DNA of 64,000 bases from the NCBI RefSeq assembly GCF_003014595.1, contig NZ_PYGK01000006.1, positions 372,001 through 436,000 on the forward strand, given 5' to 3'. Both the position numbers and the translations under genes were made by a program. The DNA comes from Chitinophaga ginsengisoli. GTDB taxonomy: Bacteria; Bacteroidota; Bacteroidia; Chitinophagales; Chitinophagaceae. The notes beneath the pieces were generated by a model. It made no database searches. It was not told the origin of the DNA and saw nothing but the letters and a program-made list of their open reading frames with translations. Below are positions 33,725 to 42,536 of this stretch, piece after piece (the stretch's first letter is position 1; each line of letters begins with the position of its first letter).

Positions 33725-34588
33725 TCAAAATACGATCGTCTTATTACCATGGATGATGATCCTGTCTTCGACATGCGCTACCACTGCTCTTGTTAACACC
33801 TGCCTTTCGATATCACGCCCCAATGCTACCAGATCGCTTACATCATGCCGGTGACTGACACGGGCCACATCCTGGTCAATGATCGGCCCTTCATCCAGAT
33901 CGTTGGTCACGTAGTGCGCGGTGGCACCTATCAGCTTTACGCCACGTGTATAAGCATTCTTATAGGGATTGGCGCCTGCAAATGCGGGCAGGAAAGAGTG
34001 ATGTATGTTGATGATCTTCCCCGGAAATACGCCGACGAATGCAGGGGATAAGATCTGCATATAACGCGCCAGTACCGTGAAATCGGCTTTTGCCTCCTGT
34101 ATGAGCCGGATGGCTTCCTGCTCCTTTTCTGCTTTGGTGGCAGCAGTAACCGGCAGATAGTGGAATGGAATGCCAAAATCTTCTGTCAGCTCTCTCAGCT
34201 CTTCATGATTGGAGATCACCAGGGGAATATCCACCGGTAATTCCCCGCTGCGCCAACGCCAGAGCAATTCCATGAGGCAATGGTCGTAACGGGACACCAT
34301 GACAGCCATCCTTTTACGGTGGAAGGTATAGTTGATATGCCAGTCCATGTGTAATGGCCCGGCTACTTTTTCCTGAAATTGTTTTTCCAGTTGTTCACTT
34401 GTAATGCCAGCATTTTCCAGGTGGAACTCCATGCGCATGAAAAATACCCCTTCTTTAGGGTCGGTGCTGTGCTGACTGGCGTCCAGGATGTTCGCGCCAC
34501 AGGTATAAAGGAACTGTGATACGCCGGCAACGATTCCGGGCCGGTCCGGACAGCAGATCAGTAGCCTGCCGGTAATATCGCTCTGCAT
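33725..34588 (-). CDS. purU: Formyltetrahydrofolate deformylase
   Basis: Hydrolyses 10-formyl-THF to formate and THF, balancing one-carbon pools. 287 residues from the ATG at 34588; the longer ORF start at 34654 would overlap the divergent gene and adds a non-conserved stretch. N-terminal ACT domain (LLICCPDRPGIVAGVSQFLY, about 8-27), then a formyltransferase-fold domain with the catalytic Asn-His-Asp pattern in IINIHHSFLPAFAGANPY and GATAHYVTNDLDEGPIIDQ. Single gene. Confidence 0.94.
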   Translation of the reverse strand: MQSDITGRLLICCPDRPGIVAGVSQFLYTCGANILDASQHSTDPKEGVFFMRMEFHLENAGITSEQLEKQFQEKVAGPLHMDWHINYTFHRKRMAVMVSRYDHCLMELLWRWRSGELPVDIPLVISNHEELRELTEDFGIPFHYLPVTAATKAEKEQEAIRLIQEAKADFTVLARYMQILSPAFVGVFPGKIINIHHSFLPAFAGANPYKNAYTRGVKLIGATAHYVTNDLDEGPIIDQDVARVSHRHDVSDLVALGRDIERQVLTRAVVAHVEDRIIIHGNKTIVF

Positions 34589-34629
34589 AAATCGAAAATA
34601 TATTCCCAGTAAAATACTAAATGTTATTT

Positions 34630-34637
34630 TACTTTTG
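34630..34637 (+). promoter_or_regulatory. -7 box before the phosphodiesterase gene
   Basis: TACTTTTG fits TAnnTTTG, 15 bases before the ATG at 34653. No clear -33 TTTG at the proper spacing. Confidence 0.35.
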
Positions 34638-34652
34638 GGCCAATTTTGAAGC

Positions 34653-35144
34653 ATGAAGAAGATAGGATTGATGTCAGATACGCACAGTTACCTCCATCCG
34701 GACGTGTTCAGGTACTTTGATAAAGTAGATGAAATATGGCACGCAGGAGATATCGGTAATACGGAGCTGGCGGATAAACTGGAGGCTTTTAAGCCATTCC
34801 GTGCTGTATATGGGAATATAGATGGGGCCGATGTAAGGGTCCGTTATCCACTTAACCTGCATTTTGAACTGGAGCACGTAAAAGTTTACATCACCCATAT
34901 TGGTGGTTATCCGGGGAAATATGCCCCCGGTGTAAAGGATGAACTGTTGAAAAACACGCCAAAGCTGTTTATCTGCGGTCATTCCCATATATTAAAAGTA
35001 ATGCCTGATCCGGCTTTGAAGCTGCTGCACATCAATCCCGGAGCCTGTGGTATACAGGGATGGCATAAGGTTAAAACATTGTTACGTTTTGAATTGTCAG
35101 AAGGAAATATCAGTCAACTTGAAGTTATTGAGTTGCCAAAATAG
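34653..35144 (+). CDS. YfcE-type metallophosphodiesterase
   Basis: 163-residue calcineurin-like phosphoesterase of the small YfcE/MJ0936 group. Metal ligands are in LMSDTHSYLHP (about 6), WHAGDIGNTEL (about 29), YGNIDGAD (about 53), YITHIGGYPG and CGHSHILK, ending with NPGACGIQGWHK. Cytoplasmic; probably acts on phosphodiesters, substrate unknown. Followed by the DUF4421 gene in the same direction. Confidence 0.88.
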   Translation: MKKIGLMSDTHSYLHPDVFRYFDKVDEIWHAGDIGNTELADKLEAFKPFRAVYGNIDGADVRVRYPLNLHFELEHVKVYITHIGGYPGKYAPGVKDELLKNTPKLFICGHSHILKVMPDPALKLLHINPGACGIQGWHKVKTLLRFELSEGNISQLEVIELPK

Positions 35145-35182
35145 AGAAGTACAACGTGAAGTATCTTAGACCTGTCACACTA

Positions 35183-36277
35183 ATGCAAAAATGGTTCATT
35201 CTGTTGTCGGGATGCCTGTTTTTATGTCTGGCTGTTCCGGCACAGAAAACGTCACTGTTTAAAAAAGTGGGAAGCTGGCTGGATGCGGGAAATGATCCAA
35301 ATTATATTGAGGAGCATACCAAAGACCTCACTCTTCGCGTGTTCGGTTCGCGCAAGTATAACTATTACGATATTGTCGACAATAAGATCGTGGATAATGG
35401 GATTGTGGACAATGGGATCGTCTCAGGTACAAAAAGCTCCAAGGAAGTACTGTACAGGCCCAATACACCCTTTAACGTCGGTGTTGGCTTCAACTACCGC
35501 TTTATAGGTATGAACGTCGCTTTTAACCTGCCATTTATCAATAAGGCATCAGGGGACTATGGCCAGACAAAAGTACTGGACCTGCAAACACATATTTACT
35601 CCCGTAAACTGGTCATAGACTTTTACGGGCAGGTTTATAAGGGATATTATATTGCCAATACAAGAGGATTGTTCAGCAGCCTGGGGTCGGGCAATGTGGA
35701 AATGATCCGGCCGGATGCCCGGAATGTGAATCTGGGGCTGGATGTGCAGTATGTATTCAATGCAAAACGTTTCTCTTACCGGGCGGCTTACCTGCAGAAT
35801 GATTACCAGAAGAAGAGCGCAGGATCTTTCCTGATAGGAGGGGGCATTTTCGGGATGCGAATGAAAGGTGATTCAGGGCTGATCCCTTCATATCTGCAGA
35901 AAGCAGGATTCTTTGATGGAGTGAATTTTAGGAGGACAAGGGTGCTCAGTGCGGCTGCCAACGTCGGTTATGCCCATACTTTTGTCTATAAGAAACATTG
36001 GTTTGCTACACTTTCCCTCACGGGAAGCTTAGGGGCGAATTATACGACCCTGAACAGGGTAAAAGGTGGTGAGGTGAGTAAAGTAGGGCTGCAGCTGAAT
36101 AACAATATCCGTATTTCCATCGGGTATAACTCTGCCCGGTATTTTGCAGGTATTCACTATGTGAATCTGACCACCAGAAGCCAGTCGCCCGTACCGGCTA
36201 CCTACCAGACCATGGGCGCAGGCAATTTCCGTATTAGTATAGCGAGAAGGTTCAAGCTGAAGAAGCAATTGTTTTAA
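35183..36277 (+). CDS. DUF4421 family protein
   Basis: 364 residues from the ATG at 35183, which gives a good signal peptide (FILLSGCLFLCLAVPAQ); a GTG at 35156 would add nine residues. The pattern FGSRKYNYYDI, VLYRPNTPFNVGVGFNYRFIG and alternating strands to the C-terminus (NFRISIARRFKLKKQLF) fit DUF4421, an outer-membrane barrel-like family of Bacteroidota. Unusual is a short tandem repeat near residues 64-80. It starts 38 bases after the phosphodiesterase gene, so it may share its transcript. Confidence 0.78.
   Translation: MQKWFILLSGCLFLCLAVPAQKTSLFKKVGSWLDAGNDPNYIEEHTKDLTLRVFGSRKYNYYDIVDNKIVDNGIVDNGIVSGTKSSKEVLYRPNTPFNVGVGFNYRFIGMNVAFNLPFINKASGDYGQTKVLDLQTHIYSRKLVIDFYGQVYKGYYIANTRGLFSSLGSGNVEMIRPDARNVNLGLDVQYVFNAKRFSYRAAYLQNDYQKKSAGSFLIGGGIFGMRMKGDSGLIPSYLQKAGFFDGVNFRRTRVLSAAANVGYAHTFVYKKHWFATLSLTGSLGANYTTLNRVKGGEVSKVGLQLNNNIRISIGYNSARYFAGIHYVNLTTRSQSPVPATYQTMGAGNFRISIARRFKLKKQLF
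35372..35422 (+). repeat. 15-bp tandem repeat within the DUF4421 gene
   Basis: Three 15-base units (35372-35386, 35387-35401, 35402-35416) and part of a fourth code for IVDNK, IVDNG, IVDNG, IVSG. The units differ at a few positions, so the repeat is not brand new. Confidence 0.85.
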
Positions 36278-36321
36278 TAGTATATCCTGCTGATGATCTA
36301 TCCTGTCTGCGCGTTCAATGA

Positions 36322-36954
36322 TCATGTTAAAGTCTTCAATTCTTCCTGCATATTCTGCCGGGCGAGTGTCTCCCGTTGTTCCCTGAATAAATCGGTTTTA
36401 TAAATGGCAGGAAGCGCCAGGAAATGAGCCAGTACTTTCTTTCTGCCGGGTTTATACAATTCATCGGGGTAGATGCTGTATTCCTTCCTGATCTGTTGTG
36501 TATAGGCAATATAATCCGCAGCCGATGCGCTTAAAATAGACAGGTCAAAGTCCAGGAAATAATCCAGGTCGGTATTGCCGCTGGCATTCAGATGTGTTTT
36601 GGTAGCGCGGATGAAGTCCATTACCTTTTCTATGCTCTCAGCCGGATAGCTGGTCTGCCGCAGGAAAGTGCCTGCCGCCAGGGCACTCTGTTCTTCATTA
36701 TCTGCTTGTTTTACATCATAGATCACATCGTGGAAATAGATGGCCAGTGACAGTGCTTCATTGTCAGTGATGTGATCTGCATACATGTGCTGCAGCTGCA
36801 ATAAAGCCTGCAGATGGTGCAGGTCATGATAATGCCGGTGCATTGCTGTATAGTGGCTGATGATCGTTTGAAAGCCGTCTTCAATAAGGGCCTGATCGGG
36901 TGTATATGGTTGCAGCAGTTGCTGCCAGGTAGTATGCAGTATATCGGTTAGCAT
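36322..36954 (-). CDS. HD-domain hydrolase-like protein
   Basis: 210-residue predicted metal-dependent phosphohydrolase of the HD superfamily. Conserved marks are RHYHDLHHLQAL (about 41), IYFHDVIYDVKQADNEEQSA (about 91) with His-Asp, LDYFLDFDLSIL (about 132) and IRKEYSIYPDELYKPGR (about 154). Mostly helical and cytoplasmic. It lies between convergent DUF4421 and the downstream end of aconitase. Substrate unknown. Confidence 0.8.
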   Translation of the reverse strand: MLTDILHTTWQQLLQPYTPDQALIEDGFQTIISHYTAMHRHYHDLHHLQALLQLQHMYADHITDNEALSLAIYFHDVIYDVKQADNEEQSALAAGTFLRQTSYPAESIEKVMDFIRATKTHLNASGNTDLDYFLDFDLSILSASAADYIAYTQQIRKEYSIYPDELYKPGRKKVLAHFLALPAIYKTDLFREQRETLARQNMQEELKTLT

Positions 36955-36971
36955 AGGATTAAAGTTAAAAT

Positions 36972-37002
36972 AAAAATCCCGCCTACTGGATGCAGGCGGG
37001 AT
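36972..37002 (-). terminator. Terminator of the aconitase gene
   Basis: ATCCCGCCT (36976-36984) pairs with AGGCGGGAT (36994-37002); on the minus strand a T-rich run follows. It is about 28 bases beyond the aconitase stop. Confidence 0.8.
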
Positions 37003-37029
37003 CTCTTTATCATTTATAGCCGAAGGCTA

Positions 37030-39303
37030 TTATGCTTTTGCTTTTGCAAACTGTGCACGGATCACGTTCAGTGCACCACCTGCTTTGAACCACTCGATCT
37101 GTTGTTCATTGTAAGTGTGGTTTACCAGGATCTCGTCCTTGCTACCGTCTTTGTGGTTAGCCACAACAGTCAGTTGTTTACCAGGAGCGAAAGTGGTCAG
37201 ACCAACGATATCGAAGGTATCATCTTCCTGGATCTTATCGTAATCTTCCTTATCAGCGAAGGTCAATCCGAGCATACCTTGCTTTTTCAGGTTGGTTTCG
37301 TGGATACGTGCGAAAGATTTAACCAGGATAGCGCGAACACCCAGGTGACGTGGTTCCATTGCAGCGTGTTCGCGGCTGGAGCCTTCACCATAGTTTTCAT
37401 CACCTACTACCACAGAGCCGATGTTAGCAGCTTTGTAAGCACGCTGTACTACAGGTACACCTGCATATTCACCGCTCAGCTGGTTCTTTACAGAATCAGA
37501 TTTGTCGTTGAATGCGTTGATCGCACCGATCAGCATGTTGTTGGAGATGTTATCGAGGTGACCACGGTATTTTAACCACGGACCAGCCATAGAGATATGG
37601 TCAGTAGTACATTTACCTTTTGCTTTGATCAGCAGTTTCAGGCCTTTCAGGTCAGTACCTTCCCATGCAGCGAATGGCGCCAGCAGTTGCAGACGGTCGC
37701 TGGTTGGAGATACGATTACCTGAACACCGCTACCGTCAGCTGCAGGAGCCTGATAACCAGGATCGTCTACAGCAAAACCTTTTGCAGGCAGTTCAAAGCC
37801 GGTAGGCTCATCGAGCATTACTTCCTTACCATCTTTGGTTTTCAGTTTGTCTGTCAGCGGATTGAAGGTCAGATCACCTGCAATAGCGAAGGCAGTAACG
37901 ATTTCCGGAGATGCCACGAAAGCGTGTGTAGCAGCCAGACCATCATTCCTCTTAGCGAAGTTACGGTTGAAGGAAGTGATGATGGAGTTCTTACGGTTAG
38001 GATCGTCGATGTGACGAGCCCACTGACCGATACATGGACCGCAGGCGTTAGCCAGTACGATACCACCGATCTGGTCGAAAGTATTCAACAAACCGTCTCT
38101 TTCGATGGTATAACGTACCAGTTCGGAGCCCGGAGTGATGGTATATTCAGCTTTAACGTCAAGGTTCTTGTCAACCGCCTGTTTCGCCAGGGAAGCAGCG
38201 CGGGAGATATCTTCATAAGAAGAGTTGGTGCAGGAACCGATCAGGGCAACTTCCAGTTTTTCTGGCCAGTTGTTTTCCTTTACAGCCTGTGCGAATTTGG
38301 AGATAGGCCATGCCAGGTCCGGAGTGAAAGGACCGTTTACATGTGGTTCCAGTTCGTCCAGGTTGATCTCGATCACCTGATCATAGTATTTGGAAGGATC
38401 TGCGTATACTTCAGCATCAGGGCGCAGGTGATCTTTCACACCGTCAGCCAGGGCTGCGATATCTGCACGTTCAGTAGCAGACAGGTAAGCAGACATTTTG
38501 GTATCGTAAGCAAATACGGAGCAGGTAGCACCTATTTCCGCACCCATGTTACAGATAGTACCTTTACCGGTAGCGCTCAGGTTATCAGCACCTTCACCAA
38601 AATATTCAACGATGCAACCGGTACCACCTTTTACGGTCAGTACGCCGGCTACTTTCAGGATTACGTCTTTAGGGGAAGACCAGCCGCTCAGTTTACCTGT
38701 CAGTTTAACACCGATCAGTTTTGGCATTTTCAGTTCCCATGGGAGACCTGCCATCACATCCACAGCATCAGCACCACCAACACCGATAGCCAGCATACCC
38801 AGACCACCTGCGTTAGGCGTGTGGGAGTCAGTACCGATCATCAAACCGCCTGGGAAAGCATAGTTTTCCAGTACAACCTGGTGGATGATACCAGCACCTG
38901 GTTTCCAGAAACCGATGCCATATTTATTGGAGATAGAAGACAGGAATTCGTATACTTCCTTATTGGTGTCCACAGCTGTCGCCAGGTCTTCCGTGGCGCC
39001 AGTTTTGGCTTGAATGAGGTGATCACAGTGTACGGTAGAAGGAACAGCTACTTTATCGCGTCCGCAGGTCATGAACTGTAACAGGGCCATCTGTGCGGTG
39101 GCATCCTGCATTGCTACGCGATCGGGCGCAAACTCCACATAAGACTTTCCACGCTCATAAGCCGCGGTGGTAGGTGCATATAAGTGAGCATATAAGATCT
39201 TTTCTGACAGTGTGAGCGGGCGTCCCAGCAGTTTACGGGTAGCTTCCACTTTACCCGGCAGTGCCGCATACACTTTTTTAATCATTTCAATATCAAACAC
39301 CAT
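37030..39303 (-). CDS. Aconitate hydratase, mitochondrial-type
   Basis: Citrate-isocitrate isomerase of the TCA cycle, 757 residues, with the sequence style of mitochondrial aconitase and not of bacterial AcnB. Iron-sulfur ligands lie in ALIGSCTNSSYEDISRAA (about 347) and NACGPCIGQW (about 414); GTDSHTPNAGGLGMLAIGVGG near 156 (shown within 20 residues as GTDSHTPNAGGLGM) and the swivel-domain GEGSSREHAAMEPR near 645 are typical. Single gene with its own terminator. Confidence 0.95.
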   Translation of the reverse strand: MVFDIEMIKKVYAALPGKVEATRKLLGRPLTLSEKILYAHLYAPTTAAYERGKSYVEFAPDRVAMQDATAQMALLQFMTCGRDKVAVPSTVHCDHLIQAKTGATEDLATAVDTNKEVYEFLSSISNKYGIGFWKPGAGIIHQVVLENYAFPGGLMIGTDSHTPNAGGLGMLAIGVGGADAVDVMAGLPWELKMPKLIGVKLTGKLSGWSSPKDVILKVAGVLTVKGGTGCIVEYFGEGADNLSATGKGTICNMGAEIGATCSVFAYDTKMSAYLSATERADIAALADGVKDHLRPDAEVYADPSKYYDQVIEINLDELEPHVNGPFTPDLAWPISKFAQAVKENNWPEKLEVALIGSCTNSSYEDISRAASLAKQAVDKNLDVKAEYTITPGSELVRYTIERDGLLNTFDQIGGIVLANACGPCIGQWARHIDDPNRKNSIITSFNRNFAKRNDGLAATHAFVASPEIVTAFAIAGDLTFNPLTDKLKTKDGKEVMLDEPTGFELPAKGFAVDDPGYQAPAADGSGVQVIVSPTSDRLQLLAPFAAWEGTDLKGLKLLIKAKGKCTTDHISMAGPWLKYRGHLDNISNNMLIGAINAFNDKSDSVKNQLSGEYAGVPVVQRAYKAANIGSVVVGDENYGEGSSREHAAMEPRHLGVRAILVKSFARIHETNLKKQGMLGLTFADKEDYDKIQEDDTFDIVGLTTFAPGKQLTVVANHKDGSKDEILVNHTYNEQQIEWFKAGGALNVIRAQFAKAKA

Positions 39304-39500
39304 GGAAAAAAATATTTAAGACCGGTTAGAAAATGCACCGCGAAATTAATTAAATTCAACAAGTTTTTAAAAGATATGTAGACGATTGTCTATAAATGCT
39401 AAGCCTGGAAAATAGCCGTTTGCCCTGCCGGCCCACTGTTTAAAATACCGCTAAAGCACTGCCAGCTTACTATCAGCTATTTATTGGTACGGAAATCAGA

Positions 39501-39532
39501 CTTGTTTTTAACCCGGGATTGTAATAAATTTG
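39501..39532 (+). promoter_or_regulatory. Promoter of the PspC gene, possibly giving leaderless mRNA
   Basis: CTTG at 39501-39504 and TAAATTTG at 39525-39532, 20 bases apart, agree with the Bacteroidota consensus. Initiation about five bases downstream would fall on or beside the ATG at 39537. Confidence 0.5.
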
Positions 39533-39536
39533 ATAT

Positions 39537-39758
39537 ATGAATAGATTTAAAGATTTTGTGGAATGGCAGGCCTTTGGGGTTTGTACAGCTATCGGCAATA
39601 AGCTCGGTATAGCTACCTCCCGTATCCGCCTGTTTTTTATCTATACCTCCTTTATCACCATGGGATCCCCTCTCATCGTTTATATGATTATGGCCTTCTG
39701 GGTGAATATGAAGAATTATATCCTGAACGCCCGCAGGAACCCTCTCAGATACCTATAA
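39537..39758 (+). CDS. PspC-domain small membrane protein
   Basis: 73 residues. An N-terminal amphipathic part (FGVCTAIGNKLGIATSRIRLFF) is followed by one transmembrane segment (FITMGSPLIVYMIMAFWVN), the PspC pattern. Stress-response or envelope-related membrane protein; this is the short Bacteroidota version. Function inferred only from the domain. Single gene upstream of the DUF4382 lipoprotein gene. Confidence 0.8.
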   Translation: MNRFKDFVEWQAFGVCTAIGNKLGIATSRIRLFFIYTSFITMGSPLIVYMIMAFWVNMKNYILNARRNPLRYL

Positions 39759-39816
39759 CAGATTCAGCATCATTTTTGTAATACAGCCATTTGAAAAGAA
39801 TGGTCGGGACATTATT

Positions 39817-39830
39817 CCCTGATAACAGGG
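39817..39830. repeat. Small hairpin behind the PspC gene
   Basis: CCCTG and CAGGG around ATAA (39817-39830), one more T-A pair outside. No T run, so its role as terminator is doubtful. Confidence 0.4.
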
Positions 39831-39913
39831 ATAGTTTGCATTATTATTAGTTTATATATTCGTGCCACAATAAGGATAAGGAAGCAGAAATTTTAACCAA
39901 ATACACTTATAAA

Positions 39914-40717
39914 ATGAGAATGCCTTCATGGAAACACCTGACAAATGGTGTGCTGCTTTTATCTACCGCGTTATTTATGGCTGCATGTTCGAAAAACGAT
40001 AACGATGGCAAATCGAGAATTCAGGTCGCACTTACCGATGATCCAGGAGATTTTAAAGCTGTTTACATTGATGTTCAGGAAGTAAATGTCAACTACAATG
40101 ATAGTGATGACAATGGCTGGCAGACATTAGCCGGCATGAGAAAGGGGCGCTACAACCTACTCACACTCGTTAATGACAAAGACACTGTACTGGCAGATGC
40201 TGAAATAGCATCGGGTACGATCAAGCAAATCAGGCTGGTATTAGGAGATGACAACTGGGTGGTAACTAACGCCGGTGACTCCATCAGACTGCAAACACCC
40301 AGCGGACAGTCTTCCGGTGTGAAACTGAAGGTTAACATGGCCGTATCCGAAGGGGTACTTTACAAAATGCTGCTTGATTTCGATGTAGCGAAATCTATTC
40401 ACGAAGCAGGAAACGCCGGCAAGTATATGCTGAAACCGGTTATCAGAACTGTGCTTGAAGCGCAGGGCGGTAGCATCAAAGGTGTTGTATTGCCTGCGGT
40501 AGTGCCTTCTGCCGTACTGGTACTGAACGGTACTGATACCGTTGCCAGCACTTATTCCAGTGTAGGCGGCGCTTATCTGCTGAAAGGTGTTGCAGCCGGT
40601 AGCTATACCCTGCATTACATTTCTACCGATTCTACCCTGCAACCTGCTGCAAAACAGGGTGTAGTAGTGGAAATGGGTAAAGTAACGACAGTTGATACGC
40701 TGAGGTTAGTAAAATAA
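39914..40717 (+). CDS. DUF4382 domain lipoprotein
   Basis: 267-residue lipoprotein: signal with lipobox FMAACSK, Cys at about residue 25. Residues about 33-180 match DUF4382 (IQVALTDDPGDFKAVYIDVQEVNV, split as IQVALTDDPGDF and KAVYIDVQEVNV, then GTIKQIRLVLGDDN). The remainder (about 185-267) looks like a carboxypeptidase-regulatory/CnaB-type beta-sandwich (GSIKGVVLPA, GGAYLLKGVAAGSYTLHYI). Envelope-anchored and of unknown function. Ends before a bidirectional terminator. Confidence 0.85.
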   Translation: MRMPSWKHLTNGVLLLSTALFMAACSKNDNDGKSRIQVALTDDPGDFKAVYIDVQEVNVNYNDSDDNGWQTLAGMRKGRYNLLTLVNDKDTVLADAEIASGTIKQIRLVLGDDNWVVTNAGDSIRLQTPSGQSSGVKLKVNMAVSEGVLYKMLLDFDVAKSIHEAGNAGKYMLKPVIRTVLEAQGGSIKGVVLPAVVPSAVLVLNGTDTVASTYSSVGGAYLLKGVAAGSYTLHYISTDSTLQPAAKQGVVVEMGKVTTVDTLRLVK

Positions 40718-40747
40718 GCCTGTTAGTCACAGACTGCAGTAAAACAC

Positions 40748-40787
40748 AAAAAAAATCCATCCGTATGCAGCCGGATGGATTTTTTTA
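40748..40787. terminator. Bidirectional terminator
   Basis: AATCCATCCG with CGGATGGATT, A run left and T run right, between the convergent DUF4382 and hypothetical genes. Confidence 0.85.
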
Positions 40788-40797
40788 TTGCGTTATA

Positions 40798-41202
40798 TTA
40801 ATCCAGGTGGAAATTTGTCATTGCTTTATAGTGGTTCTGCAACTGGTTCACCGTAATGGAACCTTTGATCTCCCGGTGTTCGTCCCGGTAGTCGAGACGT
40901 GTGGCCGGCATCCCGTCTTCCAGTGTATGTAGTTTCACTGAGAATGGCCCGCGTACATAGATCTGCCCACCGCCGTTAACAGAAAGGGATTCGTCTTTTT
41001 TAAATTTGAGTCTGATTAACTGATCTTCATTCAGTGGAATGGGGTGGAGGTCTTGCAGGTCGTACCAGAACTCCTGTTCTCCTGTTAGTACGCATACCTG
41101 TTTGTCCTCGCGGTTAACTTCCAATACCTGACCTTCCACAGTGTTTCCTTCGTACTGTATTAATACTGTATCTCCAGCTTTTACATCTTGTAAATTGATC
41201 AT
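40798..41202 (-). CDS. Hypothetical protein with SH3/Tudor-like N-terminus
   Basis: 134 residues, no signal peptide. The first 60 residues (KAGDTVLIQYEGNTVEGQVL, then VCVLTGEQEFWYDLQDLHPI) have the look of a small SH3-like or Tudor-like barrel. The second half ends in a helix (TVNQLQNHYKAMTNF). No family recognised; likely a genuine conserved cytoplasmic protein. Upstream region 41203-41458 is AT-rich and holds repeated AAGATAAG units without a gene. Confidence 0.65.
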   Translation of the reverse strand: MINLQDVKAGDTVLIQYEGNTVEGQVLEVNREDKQVCVLTGEQEFWYDLQDLHPIPLNEDQLIRLKFKKDESLSVNGGGQIYVRGPFSVKLHTLEDGMPATRLDYRDEHREIKGSITVNQLQNHYKAMTNFHLD

Positions 41203-41458
41203 GGTGAATAAAATTTTGGGTGTTTAGTGTTATAGTTATAGTCTCTAAAAGAACGATCGTAGCCTTATCCTAAGATAAGCATAAGATAAGAAATAGTCCA
41301 TAGGCCCCGGACATTTTCCTATCTTCTGCTGTAGTACAAAAGGCAGGCCATCCGGTTTCCATGGACTATTAAATATTATCGTCTATAAATATTTGGCTAT
41401 AAACACATTACCATAACCAGGCAGCGATACAGTCATCACTGTAAACAGGGGATGTGTG

Positions 41459-42283
41459 TTATTTCACTACTTCACGAAGTCTCACCAGTTGTTCCAGCAG
41501 GCCTTCCAGCAGGTCGAGATGCAGCATGTTGGCGCCGTCTGACTTAGCCTGGGCCGGGTTAGGGTGGGTTTCAATGAACAAGCCATCTGCTCCGGTAGCA
41601 ATGGCCGCTTTGGCGATAGTGCTGATCAGTTTAGGATTACCACCGGTAACACCACTGGTCTGGTTTGGCTGTTGCAGGGAGTGGGTACAGTCCATGATCA
41701 CAGGTACGCCGTGTTCCTTCATGATAGGAATATTGCGGTAGTCTACCACCAGGTCCTGGTAACCGAAGGTAGTACCACGTTCGGTCAGCCATACTTTATC
41801 ATTACCACCCTGTTTTACCTTTTCTACGGCAAATTTCATTGCCTCACCACTTACAAACTGTCCTTTCTTCACATTGACGAATTTACCGGTTTCTGCTGCT
41901 GCCAGCAGGATGTCGGTCTGGCGGCACAAGAATGCCGGAATCTGCAATATATCTACATAAGCGGCAGCCATGGCAGCTTCTGCGGCAGAGTGAATATCCG
42001 TAGTAACAGGCAGATTGAAGGTCTGACCCGTTTTCTGCAGCAGGTCCAGGCCTTCTACATCACCTACACCACTGAAGGAGTTGATGCTGGTACGATTGGC
42101 TTTACGATAGGATGCTTTAAAAATATATGGAATGTTCAGGCGTTTACAAATGCCTGAGACCTTTTCAGCTACATGCATCAGCAGCGCTTCATCTTCTACT
42201 ACGCAAGGCCCGGCTATCAGAAAGAAGTTATCTGGGTTGTATTGATCCTTAAAAAGTGACTTCAGGTGTGTTTGTGCTGACAT
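41459..42283 (-). CDS. kdsA: 3-deoxy-8-phosphooctulonate synthase
   Basis: Makes Kdo-8-phosphate from phosphoenolpyruvate and arabinose-5-phosphate for lipopolysaccharide. 274 residues. FLIAGPCVVEDE carries Cys27 where metal-dependent enzymes have Cys and metal-independent ones (E. coli type) have Asn; DCTHS, IETHPNPAQAKSDG supply the other metal ligands. So it is probably a class II, metal-dependent KdsA. Single gene. Confidence 0.96.
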   Translation of the reverse strand: MSAQTHLKSLFKDQYNPDNFFLIAGPCVVEDEALLMHVAEKVSGICKRLNIPYIFKASYRKANRTSINSFSGVGDVEGLDLLQKTGQTFNLPVTTDIHSAAEAAMAAAYVDILQIPAFLCRQTDILLAAAETGKFVNVKKGQFVSGEAMKFAVEKVKQGGNDKVWLTERGTTFGYQDLVVDYRNIPIMKEHGVPVIMDCTHSLQQPNQTSGVTGGNPKLISTIAKAAIATGADGLFIETHPNPAQAKSDGANMLHLDLLEGLLEQLVRLREVVK

Positions 42284-42303
42284 GATTTTTGTATTTGAGA
42301 GTG

Positions 42304-42311
42304 CAAAGTTA
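42304..42311 (-). promoter_or_regulatory. -7 box of kdsA
   Basis: On the minus strand TAACTTTG, an exact TAnnTTTG, lies 20 bases before the kdsA ATG. A -33 element is not clear. Confidence 0.35.
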
Positions 42312-42536
42312 TGCTATTCTAAGGGATTACTTTTCAGTAGCGCGGATAGCCGCGACTTCCTTAATTGTCATAATATTGTAATTCGACACTATGGAATGTT
42401 TACTGGGCTTGCATCTGTTCCAATGGGATGTGGGAGATTGTTACCGCATTGTCATGCGCTGGGTAATCTGTTCTGAATTATTGCGGAAGCTGTTAATATT
42501 ACGCCTAAATTTCAAAAGTCATTCATTCGAGATAGC

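Noticed and set aside
37597..39081. Long plus-strand ORF (494 codons) across aconitase
   Set aside because: It is antisense to a fully conserved aconitase, has no domain, and such shadows are common opposite genes with strong codon bias.
39817..39831. GATAACAGGG resembling part of a homing-endonuclease site
   Set aside because: Only partial likeness, and no endonuclease gene or intron nearby; it is better read as a small hairpin.
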